A DNA stretch of 64,000 nucleotides from Apostichopus japonicus (GCF_037975245.1 NC_092563.1:25762960-25826959); one strand, 5' to 3'; counted from the first letter of the stretch, positions 1-11,912 are shown. Program-made: numbers and translations. The notes: a model not told the origin generated them from the sequence alone.

Positions 1-650
1 GTCACACTTGATGTATGCTATATCACTAGTCACTATCACACTTGATGATGTATGTTGTACCACTAGTCATTATCACAATTGATGATGTACATGCTATATC
101 ACTAGTCACTATCACACTTGATGATGTATGTTATATCACTAGTCACTATCACACTAGATGATGTGTGCTATATCACTAGTCACTGTCACACTTGATGTAT
201 GCTATATCACTAGTCACTATCACACTTGGTGATGTTTGTTGTACCACTAGTCATTATCACAATTGATGATGTACATGCTATATCACTAGTCACTATACAC
301 TTGATGATGTATGTTATATCACTAGTTACTATCACACTTGATGATGTATGCTATACCACTAGTCACTGACACACTTGATGATGTATGCTATATCACTAGT
401 CACTGTCACACTTGATGATGTATGTTATATCACTGGTCACTAACACACTTGATGATGTATGCTATAGCACTAGTCACTATCAGACTTGATGATGTATGCT
501 CTATCACTAGTTACTATCACAATTGATGTATGCTCTATCACTAGTCACTGTCACACTTGATGATGTATGCTCTATCACTAGTCACTGTCACACTTGATGA
601 TGTATGCTCTACCACTGGTTACCATGTACTTACCCTGATGATATAAGCTA
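1..650. repeat. 37-bp minisatellite array
   Basis: Tandem copies of a roughly 34-40 bp unit built on 'TCACTAGTCACTATCACACT' followed by TGATGATGTATGCTATA. About 17 copies run from the left edge to near 650, with single-base and 3-bp (GAT) variation between copies. It probably lies in an intron or the 3' flank of the minus-strand gene that starts at 1485. No coding signal is seen. Confidence 0.9.
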
Positions 651-1484
651 TATCACTGTTTCTTATTGTATGTTGAAGGCTGGAAGGCATGACTTTACAG
701 AGAGGTGATGACCAGCATCCAAGTAGAAAGTTCCGAGTGTATTTGATATCTTTCCCAGCATTAACTGTAGAGTAAATATGATAATAAAGCCATCAAAGGA
801 AACATAAAATGAAATAGTAAATAATTTGTAAGTTTACTATATTTCTTGCAAATTATTACCAAATACATATCAAACCTCAGTGTACTTAAAAACAGCTCCT
901 TTTGAAGATGATTTGGTAAACACTGTTGATCAAATCCTCTTAACTTGTTTTTGAAAGCTTGGTCAAGTTTACATTTATCAATTAGACTTAGATGCATATG
1001 AAACAAATAAACATGACAAGTTTATTTGGAGCAGTCTATATTTGCATTAAGCTGATTGGTTTCAAGTTATCAATCAGACTTTACTAGAACGACAATTAAC
1101 AACATTTTAGGTAATTTTCCATAAAGTTTGGAATTCTATTTAAGTTGGTAAACTTTGCACGACTTAGGAAGAAAAGTTCACCTCACATACACTATTGTAT
1201 CTCTGCCAGGTATTGAAGCTACAATCTTAACATATTATTAACTCCAGTGATGTCCAGTCCTACACTCACTGATTAATAGCCTTTGGAAAAAGTGTCACCA
1301 AAAGTACAGCCAACTCTTCTGATTCAAAGTGATCACATGTGATTGTTGTTTCTGAAGCTATTATAGGTAAATAAGGAGAAACATTTAAAATTTAATGTAA
1401 TGTAATTTAATTTTTTTTTTTTTTTTTTTTTTTAAATACAGAAATTTCTGGGTGGTATTTTCCAGACCTCTGACGTAACCTCAC
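651..1484. other. Non-coding; intron or 3' flank with 24-nt poly-T
   Basis: No supported gene. A run of about 24 T lies at 1411-1434, so the minus strand has a poly-A tract right after the open frame that ends at 1432. This could be a simple A-tract in an intron or the scar of a retroposition. I could not see a target-site duplication. Confidence 0.5.
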
Positions 1485-1948
1485 CTTTTAATAACCTGTA
1501 CTGTGCTGAAGATACGGATGAAGAGCTGTTTGAGCCGGCATCACTTTCGTTTGAACTGTCCGAACCATCGTCAGGAAATCTGTCCTCTGTATCGCAATCA
1601 CAGAAAATATCTTCACTTATATCTGACTTTCTGCTGCTCTGTCTGGACAAACCACTGGCTGCACTATCCCGTCTTGAATATGTCAATATCCCACTGCTGC
1701 TGCTACTTCCAGTTCTTGATCTCCCACTGCTGCCACCACTAGCCATCCTTGTCCTTGTGGATGGAGTATCTGCAGGAATTTTTGCAGGTTTAATTAATCT
1801 AAATGTACTCAGTGCTTTAGTAGGCATGAACTCCTCTTTCCTATTGTTCTCTAATTTTATCATAATGTTGAATTTCTCCCTCTCTCTCTACAACTCTGTA
1901 CCCTTCTTCTGTGTACATGTTTTCTAATGGAACCAACTTGTATACACC
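1485..1948 (-). CDS. Exon of MIF4G-like gene: acidic linker then Ser-rich tail, with a frame break
   Basis: The acceptor TTTTCAG sits just above 1948 and the intron is phase 0, matching the exon at 3606. In that frame the exon reads 'GVYKLVPLENMYTEEGYRVV' and onward, then meets TAG at 1841-1843. A second frame, open from about 1890 to 1432, has a strongly protein-like Ser-rich sequence ('SGILTYSRRDSAASGLSRQS', then an acidic 'DIFCDCDTEDRFPDDGSD' stretch). It holds a good phase-1 donor AAAG|GTGAGG at 1485. The two frames meet at a GAGAGAGAGGGAG run near 1880-1890. Losing one base there would join them, so an indel (assembly, allele or mutation) is likely. The alternative is a real stop at 1841. 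Confidence 0.5.
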
Positions 1949-4900
1949 CTGAAAACATGACTTTCAAATGACACAATATCTCCTTCTGCCCTGTAACACA
2001 TCAAACTCTGCTGATCATCTCAATGCACAGATACATCAGCCAGAGAAGGATGGATGTGTATATAACAGATATGTCAATGAACAGATAGATTTCAGAAGAC
2101 ATAAGGTTATGTTAATTTCACCAATCATACATGTTTTCATTCAGAACTCTTGTAGGTATGGCAACAAAACAAAAATAAAACGTCAATATATGGTTGCTCC
2201 AACGGCCATATTCAATGAGGTTAATCCAAGTGAAAATGGATCGTTAGCTTATAAAACAATGCTACCTGAATTGTTTTCACATGATTATGGACAACCTTTC
2301 AAGAATCTAATACCATTCACCTGTACAAGAATCTGATAGTTCACCTGCCTACATAAAGGCTTTCAAAGACCAAACAGTGCACGCCTCCTTTACAATCATG
2401 CAAGAACTTAAGGGTTCTAGTTGAGACTATCAATGGGCATCTTCAAGCCATTGACATTCAACAACCTAATGACATCAAAATGTGGTAACGACTCAAAAAG
2501 TATGGAATTATGACAATTGTTATCAAACTTTAGCCATGGAATCATCTGTACAATGTTTGTGATGAATACATTACACTTATGAACTACTCACATGCTTGAA
2601 CAAAACAGAACACACAGGCAAACTTTGGGCAAAAAATTAACTTGTATCATTGCATGTTTCAATGCAGCCTGGAAGAGCATGAATAGCTCAATGCATCCAT
2701 AATGCTGCACAGGTCTACAGAGTATAGAAGAGCACAGTATCATGACAGCTTTACACAACATTTTAACCTCTGGAAAGCTGATATATTCCAAGTTCATCTG
2801 CCACTGCCCAGTTCTTGAATCAAACATAACTTTGTGCAAAACGTAACATGGTCTTACCTTGTGGTGGAGACTTTGATATGTCGATAAATGCACAAGGTAC
2901 CTGCAAAATAAAGATAATGGTTTCATAATGGAAACAAAATTAGCATATGTTTCGTAATTCCAAGTACAATCGATATCTGGATGATCATTCTTCAATGAAG
3001 ATAGATTGGTAATCTATATTATGGATTAATAGAGATGATAAATGCAACAGCTTATTCTCTGCATTATCTTTACTAAGCTGCTTATAAGCATCATTTAACC
3101 CTATAAGGATTTAGACTACAAATATTATGCTCTTGTATGACCCAGGTACAAATGGCTGCTTACTTAAGGAACCAGTTAAAGCACCCTCTACATACAGCTG
3201 TGAGACAGTGTTACATTCCACGTCATATTAAAAATATTACACCATAAATTATTTAGTATGTTACCAGACAAATTCCGGAACAAAGTGTATTGTAAATGTA
3301 TCTATAGTCAAACATTCTTGTTAGTTCCTAACAAAGCCGATATTCACCATCGCAGCCCACCTAAAGAATGATACTCATGAATATCACAAGACACTAAGTA
3401 ATTTACGAGATTAAGGCCAAATATGAAGCAGAAAAGTTTTGAAAAAGTGCTCCTTTGCAGTTCTGCTTGAGTCTTTCCAGTGTATCCAATTGTCCATCAC
3501 CATTCAACACGTTACTGACAGATCAACAGCGACTACCCTCTCAAAACTGACACAACATTATTTTTATGTCACAGACAGAAAGACACTTCCTGAGAAGGAT
3601 CTTACTTTGAAGTTAGCTGGGTCTTCATAATACTCAGCTATCCTCTCACTATCCTCCCAGTTATTGGCTCTCAGTTCCAATAATTCCAGTATTTTCCACC
3701 TTGCAGCTTCGCTGTGAGTTTTGTTCAATACCATATCTCTCAAGTTGTTGAAGGTTTGATTAACAGTGTCTATTACAGAAAGAAAAACATCATGTATTGA
3801 TTAGTTCCAAACAGGCCAAATGGATATTACAAGAATGCAAAATATTAAACCCACCTTACAAAAACGTTACACCTTACAAAAACGTTACACCATACACAAA
3901 TGTTACACCTTAAAACCTCTCAAATAACTATTGTATAATACTTTAAGCTGTGATTGAGCAACAACATTACTTGCTAAAATGGCATCCCAACCAAATGACG
4001 TCTGCGGTCAGTTTTGGAAACCAACTGATCTGTATCTTTGTTCGTTACACACCCTTACCCTAGCTATTTCTTAAATGCCGCATCGAAATGAAACTGGGTG
4101 TGTGATAACTAGTTTCACTTAAGCACTGTGACGTTTTGTAATTTCAAACTTCTCTGAGTTGAGTGTCATTGGACTGAAGTATTACGTAATGAGATGAAAA
4201 CGCAACTATTGACATACCCTGATAAATATTGTGAAAATGATTGGATATTGACTGATTGATGTTACTAAGGTAAAACCTCTATGGAGAATAGATCTATTAT
4301 CTTGGACATTCTCTGCCAGATTTAAGGGCCATGTGATAAGAAGAGAAAAACCTACACCGTTCTTGTTGAGTGGTTACATTATACACCTATCTATTCTATT
4401 ATAAAAGGTTAAGTCTGTATATATCGCTTCATGAAGATCCCCTATGACAAATACGTAAATGCCAACACTTCAAGTTCATCTTTTACACATTTACTCAGAT
4501 AATATTGATGAGATCACCCTGTACACAAAGTCATGGATGACTCACCGTGATCTTCCATATCCAGATCGGACCCAGATGTCTTCAGCACCCAGTATAAACG
4601 ACCCATCAGTTTATCAAACTGTCTGAGATTGGGAAAGGGAGTGAGACAGAAGTGGAAAAAAGGTAAAATTAAATATGCAGGTGATGGCAAGCAGAGTAAC
4701 AATGTGGATACTATTGAGCAGTTGTGAGAACTGAACAGGGACAACAGGCTGCAGAATAAGAGCACAGTGAGGTAATATTATGTGAAGAAAAAAATGACAT
4801 AATGTGAAGAAAATTTGTTAGAAATAACTTATTCTCTAGCAAAACTTTCAAAAAGGGAGAATTGTAAAGGTAACTTTGGACACTCTAAACTGAATTATTT

Positions 4901-7900
4901 AAATATTCTAGAACTTTGCCAAATTTTTGGGAATTCATATGGGTTACTGTGTACAGTTTGTGGTAGACATTTACTCAATTTGCTGTGATCTGCACACATA
5001 ACATATATGTGCAGTTTATAGAGGGCACTAACAAGTTTTATAACTAAGATTAACTGCACTCACAGCACTGACTACCTATTTTCATCCCTTTATCCATTTT
5101 CTTTCTGTCTAATATCTGACGGTTCAGGTATTTAATGGGACTAAAAAGTAAAGCAGGTAACAGGAAGATAATAATAAATGCTCTCTGTTATAGAATCACT
5201 GTTGTAAATATATGGAATACATTATAAATATCATGTTAATGAGACCTGCAGGCAGAACATTCAGAGCATTGTTTAAATTGGAAACATTGTGTTCTATTTA
5301 GCAATATTGAGGATAGTATAGTCCCTGAAGCATATGAATACAATTTAAGAGTTAAATGCTTTCTTCCATAGTCCCATTAAGCTTCCACAGTAACTTTACT
5401 CAAGCCCTGTTAATTGCACACATACTTATTTCCTCTGTGGCTGCCTGAAGCATGCAAATGTATTTTAAGAGTTTATTGCTTTCTTCCATATTCCCTTTAA
5501 GTTTCCACACTAGTTTTACCCATGCCCTGTTAATGGCACATACTTACTTCCTCTCTGTGGCTGCCTGAAGCATGCTAATGTATTTTAACAGTTTCTTGCT
5601 TCCTTCAGAGAGCGGTTTCTTACTTCTGAGCAAAAAGTCCCCCTCATCTAGGTCACTGCATTCTTGAGATGATCTTCTGTGATCCTTACCAAATAGCGCC
5701 CTCGCTGAATATCCAAACGATCGCCTTGTGTTCAACTGAGACATCTTTACAGTGCTCACTTCAATTTCTGAAATAGAAAATTTGAAATCAGATGTTTATG
5801 AATACTAGTTTGTAAACTTAAATCAAAGGTAATGCTTATTTGTCACAAATTTGTTAATGCTGAATTGAAACCATTCATAGTTTTGTTATCTGTTGGTATA
5901 GCTCTTTTATTTATTTCCAGTAATCAAATGTAAAGTCCTCAGTTCCTGAGGGTGTTTTTTAAGAGGGGAGGGGGGAGGATGCGTAGGTCGAGGTGGGAAA
6001 AGGTCAAAGTCGATGGGATATTGTAGACCATTTAAAAGTATATAGCTACAACGAATGAAACTGGGTTAGCTGGCAAACACCAGTTGCCTACTGATAGAAG
6101 TTCTGCCTAATTAATCCAGTTACTAATGGCAAGACAAAACTACACAACTATTTATGTGAGTCACAATAAATTTCTTCCATCATGTTTTTAAACTATAATT
6201 ATGATTGATGTAGGCAATTTACTGTGCCCTTAGTGTTTGGACTTACATTAATGCAAGGAAAGACTAGAGGGGTCATTTTGGGGGCCACATACTGTAACTC
6301 TTGTCATTCAAACATTGCAAAAATTTCACTCATGCAACAATCCCAGCTTACATTAGCCATTGGTTTCTCACCAGCCCATTTTAACCGGGCGATGCAACTG
6401 GTTTAATTTGATTTTGATTCTCAGCACCAAGTTTGAAAATTTTGCACCCAGGTTTGTATGTTGAGCACCTGGTTTTAAAATTGTAAAGAATAATCAATAC
6501 TAACAAAAACAACTAATACATGTGGGCCTCTTTAACTTCAATTTAAGTTTAACCTTAATACAAACATTAACTAAAATATGCACTTTTTTCAGTAAACCCT
6601 ATTCCCTACTGCAACTATAGTCTACAAGCAGCCTAGACGCAAACAGTTGCGCAGTTAGCTAACCCAGTCTCTAGCCTAGCTGTCTGTTGTTGATAGGGCC
6701 TTATTTGAGGCCAGAAATTCTTATGTTAAAAAGTTGAGTAGGCCTTGGCCTAAGCTTTACTCAGTTAATTTGTATGGCTAGCCTGATTATGCACCGTATG
6801 TTTTATCTTCTATAGGAAATAAGTTCTCACAACAGTGTGACTCAGCGTAGCCTTGTCGAGGTTGAAATTCTAGGTTGCGTTATGCTATGGAGAGAATTAA
6901 TGAACTAATTCATTCAACTCTAGCCCGGCCAGATGGCCAGGAACGGCAGTATCGCACCGTGTCCATGGAATATGGGCCTCCCGTGACTACCCGTACTAGT
7001 TCATGTAGCATATATGCTGTCAAGTTGCATGGTTACAGTCTTATTCTGTACGTCCTAACACTTTCGTGCCACACGTACACAACACCCTATAATAAAATGG
7101 ACTGCGCTGAAATTGAACTTCTACGCAAGCATACCAAAATTATTTCAAAGTTACATTGGCGTAGAGTTAAGCAAATAAAAGAACAAAATATTAAAGACGT
7201 GTATGATGTCGTAACATCCCGTCACATTAATATAAAACAAAATCTACCAAAACAACCGTCCACATCTAGGTGTTCTCAATTTTCACAAGGGCTAATATTT
7301 ATTATCTCTGCACATGTGCTTGTGTTTATGTCCTAGAGAAACACATTTATGGAATGTATTTATATTCATGTGCCTGATTTTTGTTGACCTGGTAACATTC
7401 AGTCTATTTCATACCGGGATTTATGACATTTTCAAGTTAAATTCAGGGGCGTTTAAGCTAACTCCCATGTACGGAGGTAAGGGCCAACAAGCAGAAGATG
7501 AAAGATAGACTGTGACATTAATGGCATTGAAGACTCGCCCAAACCGCGTGCCGCGCTCTAAAAAAGTTAACTTTCCGTTGCTTGCAAGTGAAGTTTTCTT
7601 CTTGTCGCTACAAAATGCAGACAGTAATGAAACGTGATACCTTGTTATCTTTTATCTAGGCATGAGATGTCCGTCGCTGCTATGTACACTGTGCTGTGGG
7701 TATTGACCGTACCAGTATGTATTGACTGTATACTATTGTCTAATTACCGACGGTAGCAAGCTGTGTGTGTGTATTTTCTGGGATCGATGGTGGTGTCTAA
7801 CACTTCTGTTACACCTCATTCGAAACTAGGTCAAATTACCGGCATGAGACGTTTCTTTGTGCGCGAGTCTTCACGCCCTTCAAATGCTGCATTCTAAGTC

Positions 7901-9368
7901 ATTGGCCAATATGGGTTGATGTGTTTTATTGGCTCAATTATAGCATGTTATTGCTAGCTAGAAAAGTTTTGTGATTACGTAATCGACCTGCTACGGTCGT
8001 AAAACGACATGCGGGCTTTACAATTAGCCTGCATACCTTCTTAACACCATTAGTCCCATTGTGTAAACACTTTGTGGAAATATGTTCATGTCTACATTGT
8101 AGTTAACCCAGGGAGTTGTTATGGAACCATACAACGTTCACACAAAGATCCTCATACAAGAAAAAATATGCGTCAGGCGTTGCAAACTAATTGGTAAAAA
8201 AACAGGTCATTTTACGACCAAGGCAGGTCGATTACGTAATCTCAAGAAACTTTTCGATGATAGCATGCTATAGTCTATATAGCAGACCTGCCAGACCTTG
8301 AAACAGGTCTATTATTAGGTCTACACGCAAGGTTACGCCGATAACTACCCCTTTTTTGCGGCGTCGTTATTCTCAACTTATTTGGAGAACGACAGTACGT
8401 GCACATCCCCTACCTATTTTAATTTAGTGAATTCATATTATGATTACTCCCTGATCTATGTTGACTTTTACAGGTGTTAAACATAACGCCAACCTATTAT
8501 CGAATATTCCGACCAGCGACGAATGGGACATGATCCCGTTTTATTTTCGAAGTGGATGACGGTTTCCGATTCCAGTTTACTATTTAGCCGTTATTCCCGT
8601 CTGACATGCGCAGTTATCAATCTTGCGGACTTGCGATATTTTTTGTTCATTTTTTTTCCTCTTTCATTTAATTTTTTTTTTTTTTTTTTTTTTTTTGGGG
8701 GGGGGGGTTGTTTTGTTTTGAAGTGACGGCTAAATAGTAAACTGGAATCGGGAACCGTCTGACGGCTATATATCCACTGCCTTTTTTTTTGGTTAAATAT
8801 AAAATAGTACCTAGCTTAGAAAAGTTGTGTCGACGCGATTTCGATTGCACTGAAATCCTATTGCTATTGGCAAATATATGTATAGCGTGTATGTATTTTA
8901 GATCTTCCTTCAAGGGGGCAATTTTTTGGCCCGACCCATGGTTCGCTCCGACACGCCTCTACCCTTTAGTGAGTGGTGATTCATATAGGAGAAAATACAG
9001 GAAGTATATAGGTAACAATTAATGCGAATACTTCCTAGTGACGAAAGACCACTTCTAATTTAGCAAATAGCTCCCCTCCCTCCTCCTCCCCCACCATCCC
9101 AACCCATCCTAACATGCAGTTAGAGTGCACTCTATAGTTACCCCATATGTATCGCATTCATGCCTATAGGCCTACAGCTAATGGTTTCCCATGGAACATA
9201 ATTCACGTCACGGCGTGGTTGGCCATATATAGCCATTCCGTATACATATGACGTTATTACAATACTGAACATATCTTGCATATATACGGACCCCAAGTCG
9301 ATGAATTAAATGTGTAAGATGGTACTCACCTGTTGGAATTTCTTCTCTTTCGATTCTGTTGCGGTCAT
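1485..9368 (-). CDS. MIF4G-like helical-domain gene (multi-exon, 3' end off left edge)
   Basis: Minus-strand gene assembled from exons at 5548-5767, 4546-4622, 3606-3769 and 1485-1948, with a possible first exon at 9330-9368. Splice phases agree across the middle joins: exon one ends with two codon bases and the next supplies one; the 4546 exon ends with one base and the 3606 exon supplies two. The joined protein has a Ser/Arg-rich N-terminus, then helices including 'QFDKLMGRLYWVLKTSG' and 'RWKILELLELRANNW'. The latter resembles the last MIF4G helices ('LLxLxELRxxxW') of PAIP1 and MIF4GD, factors that bridge mRNA and translation initiation. This is a motif-level resemblance only; the function is not proven. 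A Ser-rich, probably disordered C-terminal region follows. Confidence 0.55.
1949..3605. other. Intron of MIF4G-like gene
   Basis: Bounded by donor GTAAG at 3605 and acceptor TTTTCAG at 1949 (minus strand). Open frames inside, at 1968-2336 and 2588-2995, look like chance ORFs with no recognisable domain. Nothing else was seen. Confidence 0.5.
3606..3769 (-). CDS. Exon of MIF4G-like gene: C-terminal helices
   Basis: 164 nt, acceptor CTGTAATAG and donor AAA|GTAAG. Phase in is 1 (two bases complete an Asp codon) and phase out is 0. It encodes 'TVNQTFNNLRDMVLNKTHSE' followed by 'AARWKILELLELRANNWEDS' and 'ERIAEYYEDPANFK'. The helix pair with an ELR..NW signature is the main basis for the MIF4G-like call. 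Confidence 0.7.
4546..4622 (-). CDS. Exon of MIF4G-like gene: middle helix
   Basis: 77 nt, acceptor CAATCTCAG, donor CACG|GTGAGT. It encodes 'QFDKLMGRLYWVLKTSG' then SDLDMEDH. The entry phase (one base) completes AA from the upstream exon to Lys, and the exit base plus AC gives Asp, so both joins hold. Confidence 0.7.
5281..5640 (-). repeat. 120-bp triplication of an exon's 3' end and splice donor
   Basis: Blocks at about 5521-5640, 5401-5520 and (more decayed) 5281-5400 align at exactly 120 bp. The first block contains the last coding bases of the 5548 exon and its GTAAGT donor. In the second block the same codons are recognisable ('LLKYI.MLQAATE') but the donor reads ATAAGT. The third keeps only part. 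This is a local tandem duplication that copied a splice site, with the copies now decaying in the intron. Confidence 0.75.
5548..5767 (-). CDS. Exon of MIF4G-like gene: N-terminal region, possible start at 5744
   Basis: 220 nt, acceptor TATTTCAG and donor GAGGAA|GTAAGT. It encodes a basic, Ser-rich segment ('MSQLNTRRSFGYSARALFGK') then 'GSKKLLKYISMLQAATERK', the first helix of the repeat region. An ATG at 5742-5744 in the context AAAGATGT is a reasonable start if the upstream exon is untranslated. The frame also stays open to the acceptor (phase 1), so an upstream coding exon is possible. Confidence 0.6.
7525..7890 (+). repeat. Interspersed repeat, copy 1 (partner at 41977-42345)
   Basis: About 365 bp match 41977-42345 in the same orientation with scattered substitutions. 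Shared blocks include 'CAGTAATGAAACGTGATACC' and 'AATTACCGACGGTAGCAAGC'. No open frame is conserved. Ends fade rather than stopping sharply, so the true element may be longer. The family was not recognised. Confidence 0.85.
7939..8272. mobile_element. Foldback element with ~70-bp inverted arms
   Basis: The left arm (about 7939-8008) and right arm (about 8203-8272) are inverted copies sharing 'GATTACGTAATCGACCTG' and a TATAGCATG..AT end. The spacer of about 195 bp has no ORF. Non-autonomous foldback or MITE; superfamily unknown because no clear target-site duplication is visible. Confidence 0.75.
8558..8759. repeat. 34-bp inverted repeat around poly-T/poly-G
   Basis: The arm at 8558-8591 ('GATTCCAGTTTACTATTTAG' core) pairs with 8726-8759 in inverted orientation. 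The loop contains a long T run followed by about 11 G. Likely a small foldback element. Confidence 0.8.
9330..9368 (-). CDS. Possible first coding exon of MIF4G-like gene
   Basis: On the minus strand an ATG at 9366-9368 opens 13 codons (MTATESKEKKFQQ) and runs into a strong donor, CAG|GTGAGT. Exit phase is 0, but the exon at 5548 needs phase 1. Either an unseen small exon lies between them, or this is an upstream ORF/5' UTR exon and translation starts at 5744. Confidence 0.3.
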
Positions 9369-11180
9369 CTCCGATCCACTAGTTCTGATAGACTGATTGT
9401 TCGCTACTGCTACTAAGATAATTTACCTTATTACATAATATCAAGAGTCTCACATATGGGAAGAGAGATGCTCTTTGTAACATGAACTAATTTCCCTGTG
9501 AACACATCATAGTCGACCACACAATATAATGCGTGGTGGTTCGGTGGATTAACACTTGATATATCAAAGTAACCGCTTAAAGTAACACATCTTTAAGAAT
9601 TAAGGCTAATTTCTACCGACTTGTGTCCAAATCAATAGTTTATCTCTGAATGAGAGAACGTCAGCTCTTTGTTAGTTGATTAGTAATAACATATACTGGT
9701 ACAGCCGAGAACATTGACTAAACTATATACCTGCAGTAGGCCTATATGTATAGCCATAGCTATGTCGCATTGTCCTACCTTCGAATTGTGTATATCGTTA
9801 TATTGACGTAATGTAATTCAATAACTCGAACCCGGGCGCAACTTGTACGAAGGCACCACGAGAGGACAAATCAGAAACCTCTTGTATACTGATCAAGATC
9901 ACAATGATAAAGTAAGGCGTGTATTTCTATCCTGATAAAACTAAAAGTTGTGTAAAAGTAAGTTGGCCTGACGTGTCGATCCTAGCAGGATCTTCTTCAG
10001 AGGCTAAAAAATCTAAACGTTGGATAAATTGATTGATTCCTGTCAGTTCATACTGCCATGTCGGTCCATCTAAATCGGTGCAAGACCTCCCTATTATAAC
10101 TGATCGGTATAAGAGTATATAATGTCATAAAAATATATCAGAGTGGTCTAGATTCGTTCATTTTTAGCCGTCTATATATTTGTATATGAAAAGAACTGGG
10201 CATCATAAGCTGTAGTCATAATTCAGATTTTGTACTCACATCTAAATACGTGATAACTGCAACCACTGTAGGTTTTATATATAAAGCAACGATACACAGC
10301 GTTGCTTTAAATGAATTCATGCGACAAACTCTCCCACAGGAGCGATTACATTGATGAATCATACTACGGCCAAATTCTGACACTTCTTGACTTTCGTTAT
10401 TCCTGGGTAACATCATGGGACGCGATCTCCATGGTAGCAAGAGGTCATTGCGATGCGAATTGTATTCTTTTCCGCTACATTTCCGATACAACTCAAGACC
10501 ATCTTGTCAGGGAGTACCGTATTCGTGCCAAAACCACATGGTATCAAATACATCACTTAATATCATGCATGGGACAAAAAGGTGACGAGAAGCTCGAGGG
10601 GAGTAGTTTCTATTAGGAGATAGCCCGCCCCCCCCGCCCACCCTCAGGGCAGAAATCACCCAACACCTGTGCCCCCCCCCCCAATAAAGGGAATTTTGTC
10701 GTGAATTGGGGGCATGGGTTCGTCCTTGTAGCAAGTCTTTGTAATCTCGATCAATTGATCACAAGAAACGGTGATTTCGATCTAATTATGCGAAATTTAT
10801 TAACAACACTATGAAAGCTGTTAATATCGGGAAAAGCAGCCCGTTACCATCAGACTATTCATAAACTTTTAAAATTATTATATTTCATCAGCATTTATTC
10901 CATCAGTATACGGAGGCTATTGATTTACAATTTGCTTGGCAGGCACTCCAGGCGTTTGTCACCTGTATCGAACAATACTGGTTCTGTTTTGGTGACATAT
11001 TGTACCGTATTCTCTATAGATCAATCATGATGCTAACCAACTCATGATTATATATATATTTATATTTGTTTATTTATTAATTTTTCTCTAAAGGTTACCC
11101 AGTCTACCCAGTATTATCGACCATTTCAGTTATTCGTCGCTCAGACTATTTTCATGATTATCACATGCATGTACAGCAAA
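9369..11180. other. Intergenic, no gene seen
   Basis: Probably the upstream flank of the minus-strand gene. A segment near 9951-10010 carries 'GTGTAAAAGTAAGTTG' and the palindrome ATCCTAGCAGGAT. The same block recurs near 21569-21610, so it belongs to a dispersed repeat. The ORFs at 10216-10734 overlap each other and carry no recognised domain. Confidence 0.45.
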
Positions 11181-11184
11181 TAGA

Positions 11185-11912
11185 AATATTTAAATGGTTA
11201 CATCTCTATGTTCCGACGTCTCTATGTTCCGACGTCTCTATGTTCCGACGTCTCTATGTTCCGACGTCTCTATGTTCCGACGTCTCTATGTTCCGACGTC
11301 TCTATGTTCCGACGTCTCTATGTTCCGACGTCTCTATGTTCCGACAAATTGTTTGGACTCAAAAAATTTTTTGACCAAAATTTTTTCGGACCCATTTTTT
11401 TGTGACCCAATTTTTTTCGGACCCCATTCTTTTTGGACCCAATTTTTTTTGGACCTAATTTTTGTGGACCCAATTTGTGGGGACCCAAATTTTTTTGAGA
11501 CTTAATATTTTGGGACCCAATTTTTTGGGACCTAATTAGGAGTCAGGGAAAAAATTGGTCAGAAATCATGTTGGTCCAAAAGTTGGGTCCCAAAAAATTT
11601 GGGTCCGAAAAATTTTGGTCCAAAATAATTGGTTCCAAAAAAATTGGGTCCGAAAAAAAATTGGGTCACGAATGGGATCCGAATAAAATTTGGTCAAAAA
11701 AAATTAGAGTCCAAACAGTTTGTCGGAACATAGAGACGTCGGAACATAGAGACGTCGGAACATAGAGACGTCGGAACATAGAGACGTCGGAACATAGAGA
11801 CGTCGGAACATAGAGACGTCGGAACATAGAGACGTCGGAACATAGAGACGTCGGAACATAGAGACGTCGGAACATAGAGACGTCGGAACATAGGGATGTC
11901 ACCATTTAAATA
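11185..11912. mobile_element. ~730-bp foldback with 16-bp minisatellite arms
   Basis: The left arm has nine tandem copies of TCTCTATGTTCCGACG (11203-11345). The right arm has eleven copies in inverted orientation (about 11721-11896). Inside them, degenerate 'GGACCCAATTTTTT' motifs (left, 11346-11540) are mirrored by inverted 'AAAAAATTGGGTCC' motifs (right, 11545-11720). Outside, ATTTAAATGGT is mirrored by ACCATTTAAAT. The whole is one near-complete palindrome with almost no unique loop. Open frames across it are by-products of the repeat. Confidence 0.9.

Larger units (their letters stand above)
5768..9329. other. Large intron or 5' region of MIF4G-like gene
   Basis: No confident exon was found here. 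It holds an interspersed repeat (7525-7890), a foldback (7939-8272), a hairpin around poly-T/poly-G (8558-8759), and a 153-codon plus-strand ORF at 6875-7336. That ORF's last third ('MDCAEIELLRKHTKIISKLH' and onward) looks faintly like a CARD helix set but has no good splice context. Confidence 0.4.

Noticed and set aside
11165-11905. Five overlapping ORFs rich in SMFRRLYVPTSLCSDV
   Set aside because: They are translations of the 16-bp minisatellite arms in every frame and on both strands; no gene.
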